64,000 bases of DNA from a bacterium (GTDB lineage Bacteria; Zhuqueibacterota; Zhuqueibacteria; Zhuqueibacterales; Zhuqueibacteraceae), in assembly GCA_023150945.1 (NCBI GenBank), contig JAKLJX010000008.1:62001-126000 (forward strand), written 5' to 3'. Numbering within the stretch: the stretch's first letter is position 1; each line of letters begins with the position of its first letter. Under the pieces are notes generated by a model that made no database searches, had not been told where the DNA came from, and was given only the letters and a program-made list of their open reading frames with translations. The position numbers were made by a program, and so were the translations under genes. This document shows positions 47,984 through 57,750 of this stretch, piece by piece.

Positions 47984-48097
47984 GGACCAACTCCTTTCGG
48001 GATCGGCTCGAATATGCTCGAGCAGGAAACACGAAAAAATTCCGCCGGCTTGCCAGGCCGGCAAGCTGTGGCAAAACTCTGCGACGCCGGCGGTTGC

Positions 48098-49192
48098 TCA
48101 TCGTGGCGGCAGCAGTTGCAGGGCGGTGATTGCCGCGCTCAGTTGGCCGGCGATCTTCTCATGCGAGGCAACACTGGGATGGCCGTTGGCCACGTATCCG
48201 CCCGCGAAATGATCGAACTGGGCGAAATGAACCTCCTGCCGGCCCGCCGCCTGTTCTTCCGCCACCACCTGCCGCACATTCGCGCGCATCCACTCGGGAT
48301 GCGCCGCCGTGGCCAGCAGCACCACGCCCGGATAAACCTGGCGCAGCCGCGCCAGCAGCGCATGATAGCGCTGCCGGTATAGCAGCGAGTTTTCCGGTGA
48401 GACGTTGCCCTCCTTGTCCTTCAATCCGGAATAATCATTCAACCCCAGACAAATGACCACGAGATGGGGACGCCACTGCTGAAAGTCCCATTTCGGTTCG
48501 GAAGCGTCCATCAGCGCGCGGTCGAAACGATCGGGCAGATTGAGGCTGCGGTCGCCGGTCCAGTCGCACACCAGGCCGATGCCGGAACGGGCGGTCACGT
48601 GATATTGCGCCTGAAAATGCCGGGTGATGAGCCACGCAAATCCCATGTCGATGTTGGTCACCGGAAAAGTCTCTTCCCACGGCATGCTCGCCACCGTTGC
48701 TTCATTGCCCTCGGCGACGGTAAACGAGTCGCCCAGGAATTCGATTTTGATGGCGGGTTTCGGTGGCGGCGGCAGCAGCTCTGCGCCGGGATCGAGCAGC
48801 AGCCCGGCAAACGAAAAGACTCTGTTTTGGACGCAATTGCGCTTGGTCAGGCGCAGCGTGTGGCGGGTGTTGGCAAGGCCCTGCGCCAACAGGTAATCTG
48901 CCTCTGCGCTTTGGTCGCCGCGAAAAACGCGCTGCCATGCGCCATCAAGGTAGACGTTGTAGTAGTGCTCGCCGTCAGTCATGCGCACGCCGATGCGGGT
49001 GCCGGTGAACTCGGCGTAGATCTGCACGCCCGGCCAGGAATGCCGGGGATGCCGGGCATCGCTCAAATCCCATCTGCCGAAAAGCTGCAGGTGGGGATGA
49101 TTGGCCGGAATGAAATTCAAAGCGGAAAGCGTATCGCGCTGGCCGACAGAGAACGACAAGACGACTTGCGACAAAAGCAGCAGCCAGTTCAT
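48098..49192 (-). CDS. CE2-type SGNH acetyl esterase
   Basis: 364 residues from ATG 49192, chosen because it begins a signal peptide (MNWLLLLSQVVLSFSVGQ). The N-terminal ~100 residues form a jelly roll (GRWDLSDARHPRHSWPGVQI, YYNVYLDG) and the rest is an SGNH domain: Ser156 in FLGDSFTV, GLNDYSG and a C-terminal GHPS-ASH block. The jelly-roll plus SGNH order is that of CE2, whose members deacetylate glucomannan and xylan and use a Ser-His dyad. It fits beside mannanases and the alpha-galactosidase. Confidence 0.86.
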   Translation of the reverse strand: MNWLLLLSQVVLSFSVGQRDTLSALNFIPANHPHLQLFGRWDLSDARHPRHSWPGVQIYAEFTGTRIGVRMTDGEHYYNVYLDGAWQRVFRGDQSAEADYLLAQGLANTRHTLRLTKRNCVQNRVFSFAGLLLDPGAELLPPPPKPAIKIEFLGDSFTVAEGNEATVASMPWEETFPVTNIDMGFAWLITRHFQAQYHVTARSGIGLVCDWTGDRSLNLPDRFDRALMDASEPKWDFQQWRPHLVVICLGLNDYSGLKDKEGNVSPENSLLYRQRYHALLARLRQVYPGVVLLATAAHPEWMRANVRQVVAEEQAAGRQEVHFAQFDHFAGGYVANGHPSVASHEKIAGQLSAAITALQLLPPR

Positions 49193-49431
49193 CTGGATCT
49201 CACGAGTTGGACGGAATGAATTGCGGTGCGGCAAACGCAATGGTGTTGCCGCGGGCTTGAACGGCATGGCCGCGCCGGCCTCACTCCCAATGTCACTGAC
49301 TTATGCGGCAGAATGCGTCCCAACCTTGGCTGGACCAAGGTTGGGCGATCGTTTGTGCTGCGGGGAGTCACCGATGGCATTCCACGGCTCAGCCGTGAAA
49401 GACTTCGCCGAAAGGTCCGCGGTATTGGGCC
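49193..49431. terminator. Spacer with two hairpins downstream of the GPH transporter gene
   Basis: CCAACCTTGG (49320-49329) pairs with CCAAGGTTGG (49335-49344) as a perfect stem, extended by a C-G pair. A second stem CACGGC/GCCGTG lies at 49383-49397. They may partly end transcription before the CE2 gene, splitting the locus into transcription units. No T tract. Confidence 0.5.
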
Positions 49432-50832
49432 TCACTCCGCCACGGCGCCGCGCCGCGCCGTCAACTCGGATTCGATCTGCCGCATGGTCTGCTCATCCAG
49501 TTTGTAGAACAGGATCAAGACAATCGCCACCACGCCGGCCACCGCTGGGATCACGCTCATCAGCGCTTTCAAGCCGAACAGCACCTCGGCATTCTGGGCG
49601 ATATTGGCCTGAAAACCGAAGGCCGAGAGCAGCACGCCTGCGACAAAAGTGCCGATCGCCCAGCCGAACTTTTGCGACATGGTGGAGGCCGAAAACACCA
49701 GTCCGGTGGCGCGACGGTGGGTTTTCCATTCGGAATAATCCGCCGCATCGGCATACATCGCCCAAATCAACGGTGACAGCGGGCCGCCGGCAAAGGAGCC
49801 GATGATCTGCAGGATGAACATGGGAAGGATATGGTGCGGCTGCAGCACGAAGAACGCCGCCGTGCACACCGTGGCGGTGATGAAAAGCATCAGGAAAGCG
49901 CGCTTCTTCCCCACTTTTTGGGCAAAGAAGTTGGTGAAGATGACGCCGAGAATCGCCAGCCACTGGCCGATGGCATTGAAGGCCGAAGTGAGCGCAATGA
50001 AGCCGAAGGTGTAGGTTTTGCCGAAGAGCGTCAGTTGTTGGTCACCGACGTAGTACTTGAAATAATGCGCGGTCACGCTCATGCGGGTGGCGACGAAGAG
50101 AATGAACAGCAGCGTGGTGAAGAGCAGCAGCACCCAGGGCTTGTTGGCGATGAGATCCTTCAGGTCCTGCGCGATCGATGATTTCTGCGTCTTGGGCGGC
50201 TGCACGCGCTCGCGCGTGGAGAGAAACGTGATCAGAAAAAAGACGATGGCCGCCGCGCCAAACACCATCATCGTCACTTGCCAGCCGCGCGCATAGTCAC
50301 CCTTGCCGAAATACTCGGTCAACGGCAGCGCAAAAGCGGAGACAATCGTGCCGCTGAGATAGGCAAAGACGTATTTGTAGGAGGAGACACTGGTGCGCTC
50401 GATGGGATCCGGCGTGATCACGCCCAACAGCGAGGAATAGGGAATGTTGATGGCGGTGTACAGCATCATCAGGAGAATGAACGTGACGTAAGCGTAGATC
50501 AGCTTTCCGGTCGGGCTGAAATCCGGTGTCGAAAACGTCAACACGCCCACCACCGCGAGCGGCACCGCCATCCACAACAGATAAGGCCGGAACTTGCCCC
50601 AGCGGGTGTTGGTGCGGTCCGCCACCATTCCCATCATCGGATCATTGACGCCATCCCACAACCGGCTGAGCAGAATCATGGTGCCGGCGGCCGCGGCGGT
50701 GAGGCCGAACACATCGGTGTAAAAGTAGAGTAGATAGGCGGAGATCGTTTGCCAATACAACACCGAGGCCAAATCCCCAAAACCATAGCCGATCTTTTCC
50801 CGCACGGAAAGCTTCATTCGTTCATTGCTCAC
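49432..50832 (-). CDS. GPH-family (glycoside/pentoside/hexuronide:cation) symporter
   Basis: 466 residues with a GTG start at 50832, since GGAGGAG lies 7-8 bases ahead; the longer ORF start at 50871 has none. It has twelve hydrophobic segments. Family marks are the N-terminal EKIGYGFGDLAS, the loop LWDGVNDPMMGMVADRTNTRWGK and IPYSSL, as in MelB/XynB-type carriers. It should import di- or oligosaccharides with Na+ or H+ in the inner membrane. Between GH9 and CE2 genes, manno- or gluco-oligosaccharides are the likely cargo. Confidence 0.92.
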   Translation of the reverse strand: MSNERMKLSVREKIGYGFGDLASVLYWQTISAYLLYFYTDVFGLTAAAAGTMILLSRLWDGVNDPMMGMVADRTNTRWGKFRPYLLWMAVPLAVVGVLTFSTPDFSPTGKLIYAYVTFILLMMLYTAINIPYSSLLGVITPDPIERTSVSSYKYVFAYLSGTIVSAFALPLTEYFGKGDYARGWQVTMMVFGAAAIVFFLITFLSTRERVQPPKTQKSSIAQDLKDLIANKPWVLLLFTTLLFILFVATRMSVTAHYFKYYVGDQQLTLFGKTYTFGFIALTSAFNAIGQWLAILGVIFTNFFAQKVGKKRAFLMLFITATVCTAAFFVLQPHHILPMFILQIIGSFAGGPLSPLIWAMYADAADYSEWKTHRRATGLVFSASTMSQKFGWAIGTFVAGVLLSAFGFQANIAQNAEVLFGLKALMSVIPAVAGVVAIVLILFYKLDEQTMRQIESELTARRGAVAE

Positions 50833-51024
50833 GGGGTTCTCCTCCGGTTGAGTCGCGCTGTGAAGTACCACAACATTGAGTCACTTCTTCAATCTGTCAT
50901 GCCGGGGAATTTTGCGAGAAACTTGACGCGAGACTTGCCTCTTCACCGGATGCTTGCTACACGGCGTCGCGGCAAGTGCCGCAGGATTTGCGCTCTCCTG
51001 AGCTCGATTGCAACGGCCGTCCGC

Positions 51025-53115
51025 TCAGCGCAGCACGAGCATCTTCATCGAATCCTGCCAGGCGCGGCCGTTGGCGTGCAGGCGCAGGCGGGCGAGATAA
51101 ACGCCGCTGGCGACCCGATTCCCGGCATCCGTCTCCGCGTTCCACGTCGTGGTGTAATATCCCGCGGGCAGCAGCGATTGCTGCAGCCGGCGAATCAACT
51201 GGCCGGCGGCATTGTAGATGCCGAGGTCGACCTCACCCGGCGCCGGCAAGGCATAGGCAATCTGGGTGGAAGGGTTGAACGGATTCGGGTAGTTCTGCTG
51301 TAAACCAAAGCCGCGCGGCAGCGCGCCTTCTTGCGGTTCTGCCACACTGGTGGGATTGGGCTTGCCGGTGGGCGAAAGCAAGGCTTCGATCGCGCCGGCG
51401 AGGTAAACCAGTGGCGCGTTCCAGTTGATGGCGTTTTCATTCGAGGCATAGCTGCACACGTTGTCGACGTACGCGCGCGCCCGCTCGCTGCCGAGATAGC
51501 CGGAGCAATTGCCGCCATCGTCACTGCGCGCATTGGCGTTGGGTCCGCCCGCCAGCAAACCGGGAACCGGCTCAACGATGCCGTCCGCCTGTGACTGGCG
51601 ATGGTGCGGATGCAGGGGAGATTTCTCGCCCAATCCGGTTACGAAACAATAGCCGGTGGCATTGCGGCCCAGCAGGTAATCGAGGTTGTGTATGGCTGCC
51701 TCCAGATACGTGGCCTCGCCGGTGAGGCGGTAAGCTTGCACCAGCGCCATGCCCTGATTGGCGGCAACGCCGTTGCTGCCCCACACAAAATCGCCGTTCG
51801 CGATGCCCATCGCAACGCGATAAGCGGAAGCGTTGGCAGCGGTGCGCAAGCTGCCGGCGAGATTCAACAAGACAGTTTTGACCGCGGTGGTGTCAAGCGC
51901 AGGGCCGAGGTGGGCACGGTGAAAGGCCAGCGAATACACGCCCAGCGTGTTGACCGAGGGCCACGCGGGCACGCCAAACGGTCCCACCAGCGGATTGGCG
52001 GCCGCCAGAAAGCTGTCGGCTTTGGTGGTGATGAACAACTCTGCGGCGGCCCAGCGCAGTTCGTCGGTGGCGCTGCCATCGCCATACTCGCCGGTGGTGA
52101 TGTCGGGATCATACGCCGCGTTGAGGGCGCGTTGATCGTAGCGCACGTTGGGATTCCGGCGTGCCCAGCGCCAGGCGGCCAGGCCGGCCTCCAGACAGGT
52201 TTGCGCGAAGCCCGGCATCTCGGCATTGAACCCGGCGAAGATGCGGCTGGCCTGCGCCATCACCGCGGCAAAATCGAGCGTGGCGGCGGTGCTCTTCTGC
52301 ACGACGTAGCGCCGCGCCGTGTCTTGCTGCGGCATGACGAAGCCGCTGAAGTTGGCGGTGGTGAGCTTGTGATAGACGCCGCCATCATTGGGATCCTGCA
52401 TGGTCAGCATCCAGGTGAGATTCCACAGCGCCTCGTCGAGAAGGTCAGGCAAGTTGTTGCCGCTCTCTGGAATGTTGACCGCCAGTTCGCGGAAATACGC
52501 GGGAAATTGTTCGAAGGCCGCCAGCAGCGTGTAGGTGGTGATGCCGGAGTTGACGATGTACTTGTTGTAATCGCCCGCGTCATACCAGCCTTTGGGCGAG
52601 GCGATGATGGTATTGACCGGCCGCGCGGTGCTGGCGGTCGAAGCATGCACCCACACTTGCGTGTCCGGATGGCCGGCCGGCCGTTTCCATTTTCCGGCAA
52701 AGGGATCGACCAGTGCCGTCGAGGCGCGCAGAAAATAGTATGACTTCAATGCCATGACGGTTACGGTTTGATGAACATAATTGCCGATGGTGAAAGGATG
52801 CGAGATTCCCAAACCCGGCACCACGAGGGTGTATTCTCCCGGCTGCTGCAACGGGGTGAAGTCGATCAACTTCACCGTCTCGCCGGAATGCGGCCAGAGA
52901 CGCGCTGCGCCCAGCGTGCCGGTGAGCAGAGTATCGGCTTGGTCGCGCGTGGTCACGTAGAACACGTTGCCCGCCGCAGCCACGGCAACGGCGAATTTCG
53001 GGCCGGCGGGATGGAAGCCGATTTGATTCAAACGAATGGCATCCTGCCCGGCAGCCGTGGCCGTAACGAACAGGAGCAGCAGCAGCAGGCGAGCATGGAG
53101 CATTTTGCAGAACAT
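51025..53115 (-). CDS. Secreted GH9 endoglucanase-type glycoside hydrolase with sorting domain
   Basis: 696 residues; GGAGAAG precedes ATG 53115; signal peptide ends TATAAGQ. An N-terminal CelD_N Ig-like domain (IRLNQIGFHPAGPKFAVAV) is followed by the (alpha/alpha)6 GH9 domain: GWYDAGDYNKY with Asp179 and Asp182, the HPHHR motif, and SNENAINWNAPLVY with acid Glu560. The sorting domain QNYPNPFNPSTQI to MLVLR closes it. GH9 enzymes cut beta-1,4-glucan or glucomannan by inversion. The type IX-like tail suggests cell-surface attachment or release. In this locus glucomannan is a plausible target. Confidence 0.95.
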   Translation of the reverse strand: MFCKMLHARLLLLLLFVTATAAGQDAIRLNQIGFHPAGPKFAVAVAAAGNVFYVTTRDQADTLLTGTLGAARLWPHSGETVKLIDFTPLQQPGEYTLVVPGLGISHPFTIGNYVHQTVTVMALKSYYFLRASTALVDPFAGKWKRPAGHPDTQVWVHASTASTARPVNTIIASPKGWYDAGDYNKYIVNSGITTYTLLAAFEQFPAYFRELAVNIPESGNNLPDLLDEALWNLTWMLTMQDPNDGGVYHKLTTANFSGFVMPQQDTARRYVVQKSTAATLDFAAVMAQASRIFAGFNAEMPGFAQTCLEAGLAAWRWARRNPNVRYDQRALNAAYDPDITTGEYGDGSATDELRWAAAELFITTKADSFLAAANPLVGPFGVPAWPSVNTLGVYSLAFHRAHLGPALDTTAVKTVLLNLAGSLRTAANASAYRVAMGIANGDFVWGSNGVAANQGMALVQAYRLTGEATYLEAAIHNLDYLLGRNATGYCFVTGLGEKSPLHPHHRQSQADGIVEPVPGLLAGGPNANARSDDGGNCSGYLGSERARAYVDNVCSYASNENAINWNAPLVYLAGAIEALLSPTGKPNPTSVAEPQEGALPRGFGLQQNYPNPFNPSTQIAYALPAPGEVDLGIYNAAGQLIRRLQQSLLPAGYYTTTWNAETDAGNRVASGVYLARLRLHANGRAWQDSMKMLVLR

Positions 53116-53154
53116 GTTTTCTTCTCCAACGTTGGGGCGTTACGGCACGGCCGC

Positions 53155-54150
53155 TCAATCGCTCGGCGGCCAGGCAGATTCATAGGCGGCAATGAGACGA
53201 TCCATCAATTGATTGGTTTCTTCGTTGACAACTTTGCGGGCCGGCACGGCATCAAACCAGGCCAGGATCTCGCGCGCGCCGGCGGCGAAGGAAATAGTGG
53301 CGCGAAAGTCAGGCACCACGCGCTTGATTTTGGAATTGTCGAAGATCATGCTGTGGGCTTTGTCGCCGAGCAGGCTGGCGCCCCACTCCGGGGCATAAGC
53401 GGCGATCAGCTCGGAAGGCACATGCACGAGACGCGGAGACACGCCCGCGGCCTGGCCGACGATCTCGAAAATCTGATTCCAGGTGAGAATCTCATCGGAG
53501 GTGAGGTGGAACACTTCGCCAATTGCATGCGGGTTGCCGAGCAGCCCGACGAATCCCCGCGCAAAATCGCGATGATGGGTCAACGCCCACAGGGAAGTGC
53601 CGTCACCGTGCACGATGACTTTGCGGCCGGTGCGCATGCGATCGACCACGGTGTACTGGCCGTGCATGGGCAGCAGCGTGCAATCATATGTGTGGGAGGG
53701 CCGCACGATCGTGACGGGAAAATTCTCCTCCTGCTGCGCGCGGCGCAGCCGTTCTTCGCAGGCGATCTTGTTGCGGGAATAAGCCCAGTAAGGATTGTGC
53801 AGCGGCGTGGATTCGGTGACGGGCAGCAGCGCCGGCGGGGTTTGATAGACCGAGGCCGAGCTGATGAAGACATATTGCGCGGTGCGGCCGCGAAACAATT
53901 CCAAATCCACTTCGAGGTGTTCGGGCGTGAACGCGATCCACTCCACCACCGCGTCGAAAACCCTGCCGGCCAGCGCCTGACGCACCGCAGCGCCATTGCG
54001 CATGTCGGCCTGCAGCACTTCCGCCGCGGCGGGCAGGCGGCGTTCGCTGCGGCCGCGATTGAGCACACTGAGCTCGAGGCCGCGCTCCACCGCAAGCTGC
54101 GCGCAAGCCGAGCTGATCACACCGGTGCCGCCAATGAACAAGACTCGCAA
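53155..54150 (-). CDS. Extended SDR-type NAD(P)-dependent epimerase/dehydratase
   Basis: 331 residues. The Rossmann motif GGTGVIS (8-14) and active-site YxxxK in YWAYSRNK are present, along with ISSASVY. The form is that of atypical SDRs/UDP-sugar epimerase-like proteins near sugar-utilisation genes. The substrate is not set by the sequence; an oxidised or epimerised sugar from the mannan route is a guess. It lies between the SSS symporter and GH9 genes with short gaps (36 and 39 bases), which favours an operon. Confidence 0.85.
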   Translation of the reverse strand: MRVLFIGGTGVISSACAQLAVERGLELSVLNRGRSERRLPAAAEVLQADMRNGAAVRQALAGRVFDAVVEWIAFTPEHLEVDLELFRGRTAQYVFISSASVYQTPPALLPVTESTPLHNPYWAYSRNKIACEERLRRAQQEENFPVTIVRPSHTYDCTLLPMHGQYTVVDRMRTGRKVIVHGDGTSLWALTHHRDFARGFVGLLGNPHAIGEVFHLTSDEILTWNQIFEIVGQAAGVSPRLVHVPSELIAAYAPEWGASLLGDKAHSMIFDNSKIKRVVPDFRATISFAAGAREILAWFDAVPARKVVNEETNQLMDRLIAAYESAWPPSD

Positions 54151-54186
54151 GCCGGCCTCCTCCTCTTTGGAATTTCCGCTGCGGGA

Positions 54187-55977
54187 TCAATCTTCCAGCT
54201 TGTCGTACCAAGTATGCTTCAAGATCAAGCTGGTGGTGATCAGGACAATTGTGTCGTAAAGCACGAACATCTTCTCCTGGATGACTAGGCAAATGGGAAG
54301 CGCGACCAGGCTGGTTTGCCAGATGATGCCGATCACGACGTTGAACATGTCGCGTTTGAAATTGCGGTTTGCTTTGAAATCGGGATGCTCCGCCACCACC
54401 AGCTCATGCACCGGTTTCCAGAAGCCCCAGGGCCGGACTTGTTTGTAGAAGCTTTTGAGCACTTCCATGTCGTCGGGCTGGGTGGCAAAAGTCGCGATGA
54501 AGCAACCGGCCAGCGAGGCGGCAAAGATGAGGGGGAATTGATAGATGGTCGGCGACAGCGGCGCCACCAGCGGCGTGATCAGCGAGGCCGCGATGCCGGT
54601 CAGCATTCCCCAGAAATAGCCATAGCCATTGAAGCGCCACCAATACCATTTGAGCACATTGGCCGCGGTGTAACCGCCCCACAGCGCATTCACGATCCAC
54701 TGCGTCACCGAGTTGATCGATTCCACGAAGAAGCCGAAGCTGACGCCCACCACCACCACGCCGAACGAGCACAGGTAACTCATGCGAATGAGGGTCTTGG
54801 AATCGGCGTTGGGATTGATGAAACGCTTGTAGATGTCATTGACGAGATAGGCGGGCGCGGCATTGACCGTGGCCGCAAAGGTCGACATGAACGCCGCCAG
54901 CAGCCCGGCCATCAGAATGCCGAGCAGGCCGATGGGCACGAAGTTTCCCAGTGCGTAGGGCAGGATCAGCTCGAAGTCGAGGTCTGCGCCCATGCCGCGC
55001 AATTGCGGCATGAAATAGGCGAGCGCCAGCACGGTCAGGCCGGCAATCAACATGTAGCGCGGAAAGAACAACACCACCGAAACAAACGCGTTCATCTTGG
55101 CTGCTTCCTTCGGCGAGCGCGTCGAGAGAATGCGTTGCATGTCATAGTTGGGCGCCGGCCCGGCCATGCTCACCAGCGTGCCTTTGAACACCATCATGCC
55201 CCAAAAGATCGCAAACAGCGAATAGCCGTCCGCCGCGATTTTCGCATTCACCGAATCCAGAATGCCGCTCCAATCCAGGTTGAGATGCCAGCCGAAGAAG
55301 ATGCTCTTCCAGCCGGCGGGCAGCACGTTGTTGAGCATCGCGGGATCCACTTGGTTGATGGCAATCACGCCGACGGCGAGCGAGGCGATGACCATGATGC
55401 AGAACTGCGCCAGTTCGGTGAGCACCACGCTGAACATGCCGCCCTTGATGACATATATCGTGGTGATGCTCATCAGAATCACGGCATAGGTGTCGGGCGA
55501 AAGCTGCCAGGGCAGAAAGGTGGCGGCAAACTTGCCGATGCCCTTGAAATCATAGGCGAGAAAGCCGATCACGCTCACCATGGCAAACACCACGATGATG
55601 ATGTGGCTCAGGGTGGCGCCCCTGCCCGTGCCGAAGCGCGTCTTCAGCCATTCGGCGCCGGTCATGGCATTCGAACGCCGCAGCCAGGTGGAGAGAAAAA
55701 CCATCAGAAAGATTTGATTGAAAACGGGCCAGAGCCAGGGAATGAAGACGCCCTTCAAGCCATAAACGAAAGTGACGTAGACCAGCCACATGGTGCCGGT
55801 CACATCGAACATGCCCGAGGCGTCGGAAACGCCCAGCACGTACCACGGCAGCACGTTGCCGCCGAGAAAATAGGACTTGAGGTCGCGCGTCGCCCGTTTC
55901 GCCACCCAAAAACCGATGAGCAGGGTCAGCGTGAGGTACAAGAAGATGATGCTGATATCGATCCAATGCAACTGCAT
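54187..55977 (-). CDS. Sodium:solute symporter (SSS family)
   Basis: 596 residues with about 13-14 hydrophobic helices. Early helices carry the family features GFWVAKRATRDLKSYFLGGN and LPWYVLGVSDASGMFD. The MAGPAPNYDMQRILSTRSPKEAAKMN loop is typical of SSS transporters in polysaccharide loci. It imports a sugar or oligosaccharide with Na+. As the second sugar symporter of the locus it may handle monosaccharides or mannobiose. The C-terminal ~90 residues are a longer cytoplasmic/extra-helix tail, seen in several SGLT-like members. Confidence 0.92.
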   Translation of the reverse strand: MQLHWIDISIIFLYLTLTLLIGFWVAKRATRDLKSYFLGGNVLPWYVLGVSDASGMFDVTGTMWLVYVTFVYGLKGVFIPWLWPVFNQIFLMVFLSTWLRRSNAMTGAEWLKTRFGTGRGATLSHIIIVVFAMVSVIGFLAYDFKGIGKFAATFLPWQLSPDTYAVILMSITTIYVIKGGMFSVVLTELAQFCIMVIASLAVGVIAINQVDPAMLNNVLPAGWKSIFFGWHLNLDWSGILDSVNAKIAADGYSLFAIFWGMMVFKGTLVSMAGPAPNYDMQRILSTRSPKEAAKMNAFVSVVLFFPRYMLIAGLTVLALAYFMPQLRGMGADLDFELILPYALGNFVPIGLLGILMAGLLAAFMSTFAATVNAAPAYLVNDIYKRFINPNADSKTLIRMSYLCSFGVVVVGVSFGFFVESINSVTQWIVNALWGGYTAANVLKWYWWRFNGYGYFWGMLTGIAASLITPLVAPLSPTIYQFPLIFAASLAGCFIATFATQPDDMEVLKSFYKQVRPWGFWKPVHELVVAEHPDFKANRNFKRDMFNVVIGIIWQTSLVALPICLVIQEKMFVLYDTIVLITTSLILKHTWYDKLED

Positions 55978-56022
55978 GCGCTCTCCCTTCCGGTTGACAG
56001 CATCTGATTGGCGGATGCCGGC

Positions 56023-57738
56023 TTAGCGCCGGCGCGTCACCACGACGGCCAGATCCTTCACAAACGAGGGCACCGGCAGCGCCAGCGTGCCTTCGGCCTC
56101 GGCTTCCATTGCGATCGGCTTTCCCAGGAAGGCGCCGGTTTGGGGATCATACCACGCCACGGTGTAACGGCCGGGCGGGAGCTCGGGAATGATTTGCGTG
56201 AACACGCCCAAAGCGCCGGGCTGCTTGCCCTCCTGCACCAGCGACCATTGATAGTCCATGTTCTTGAACCACAGGGCGCAGTGCTCGCCGCTGTAGATGA
56301 TCCGCACCAGGCAGGCGGCCTGCTCCTCGGGCTGGGCCGTGAGCCGGCCCGCCGCCAGCGTCTTGAACACGAGATGCTGCTGGTCGATTGGCAGCGCCTG
56401 CGCGAAACGTGACAGGCTCGCAAACTCGCGCCAGAGATCGTGGGGATCGATGTAATTGTCCCACCACCAGGTCAATGGAATGATCGGCGTTTCGCTGAAC
56501 CAACCCGACCAGATGCCGTTGTGCAATCCGATGTGCTGCGGATCAACCGCAAAGGTACGATCGGCGCCGCGGAACTCGACGCCAAACTCGCCCAGCACCA
56601 CCGGCTTGTGATAGTATTCGATCGTCGCCTCGTGCAAATCGATGAAGTGCGGCGCGACGTTGACCGAATTGTAATCATGAAACATGACGTAATCCAGCGC
56701 CGGCGACTTGAACGCGTCCACCAATTTCTCCGGATAGGAACGCGTCGAGCTGCTCGACACCAGGCGGTCGTGCACGTCGATCGCCTGGACGTACTCGGCC
56801 ATTTCCACATGCCAGCGATTCACCGGAATGGACTGGCCCGCCATCAGATCCGCTTCATTGTAGAATTCCCAGGTGGCGAGACGCGAGCTGTGGCCAAAAC
56901 GTGAAACCAGGTATTTGTATTTGCGCTTGAAGAATTCCCGCGCTGCCGTATTGGTGAAGAGTTCGGCATCCGTGGCGCACGGACCGCCGTTGGCTTGATT
57001 GTAGGGATTTTCCAGCCAGCGATTTTCCTTGAAGAAACCCAGGCCTTTGCGGGCAATGCCGTGGTAGTCCATGCAGAGAATGAGGTAGATGCCATACTTG
57101 TCTGCCAGCGCCAACAGCATGTCGAGACGCCGCGCTGAGTCCAGATTGTAGCGGCCCAATCCGGTTTCCTTCCACTCGAAGGAAAGATGCCAGGGGCACA
57201 TCCAGATGCGGGTGAGGTTGAGGCCGGCCGCCTGCATTTTCTTGAAGTAGTATTCGTAGTCATCCGCCCAGCAGACATTGAGGCCGAGGCCGCGAAACGG
57301 CTCGCCGTTTTCGAGTTCGAAAATCCCCAACTGCGGCGCGCGCCGCAGGCCTCCCCGCTTTCCGGGATTGGCCTTGACCATCACTTCAAACGGCGCCTCG
57401 GATTTGCCGTTGATCCGAACGCGGAAGCGATGCAGGCCCGCTTGCTTGGGCGCAAAGCGCGCTTCCCACTGCTCCAAACCCTCGGCGTTTTGGCCGTCAT
57501 AGAAAAAGGAGAGTGTGCGGCGCGTAAAGTCGGGCTGCTGCATCAGCAATTCCACCCGATTCGTCTCCAAGTCAAAGGGATTGGCGAAGCCCAGGTTCTC
57601 CTCGAAGCGAAAGCGGAGCGTTTCATATTGCCGCCCCTCGGTGGGCCGGTCGATCAATCCCACCGCGCCGAGATCAACAACGCCGCCCAGCAACACCGCG
57701 GCAATTCCCGTGAACAACCTCGCTCTGAAGTTTTGCAT
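56023..57738 (-). CDS. GH5-like (clan A) endo-mannanase-type hydrolase with N-terminal DUF5060 domain
   Basis: 571 residues with a signal sequence (ending near GGVVDLGAVG). Residues ~30-125 are an Ig-like DUF5060 domain (TLRFRFEENLGFANPFD). The TIM barrel (~135-480) has acid/base Glu295 in EFYNEADL and nucleophile Glu384 in LGEFGVE, the clan GH-A pair after strands 4 and 7; WMCPWHLSFEW and WWWDNYI line the cleft. A C-terminal beta domain (~485-570) follows. DUF5060 often precedes such barrels in beta-mannanases and related enzymes. The exact GH5 subfamily cannot be fixed by eye. Confidence 0.85.
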   Translation of the reverse strand: MQNFRARLFTGIAAVLLGGVVDLGAVGLIDRPTEGRQYETLRFRFEENLGFANPFDLETNRVELLMQQPDFTRRTLSFFYDGQNAEGLEQWEARFAPKQAGLHRFRVRINGKSEAPFEVMVKANPGKRGGLRRAPQLGIFELENGEPFRGLGLNVCWADDYEYYFKKMQAAGLNLTRIWMCPWHLSFEWKETGLGRYNLDSARRLDMLLALADKYGIYLILCMDYHGIARKGLGFFKENRWLENPYNQANGGPCATDAELFTNTAAREFFKRKYKYLVSRFGHSSRLATWEFYNEADLMAGQSIPVNRWHVEMAEYVQAIDVHDRLVSSSSTRSYPEKLVDAFKSPALDYVMFHDYNSVNVAPHFIDLHEATIEYYHKPVVLGEFGVEFRGADRTFAVDPQHIGLHNGIWSGWFSETPIIPLTWWWDNYIDPHDLWREFASLSRFAQALPIDQQHLVFKTLAAGRLTAQPEEQAACLVRIIYSGEHCALWFKNMDYQWSLVQEGKQPGALGVFTQIIPELPPGRYTVAWYDPQTGAFLGKPIAMEAEAEGTLALPVPSFVKDLAVVVTRRR

Positions 57739-57750
57739 GATGGTTTTTCC

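Noticed and set aside
54316-56007. 563-codon antisense frame over the SSS symporter
   Set aside because: Extreme His/Gly/Arg/Asp composition is the complement of hydrophobic TM codons.
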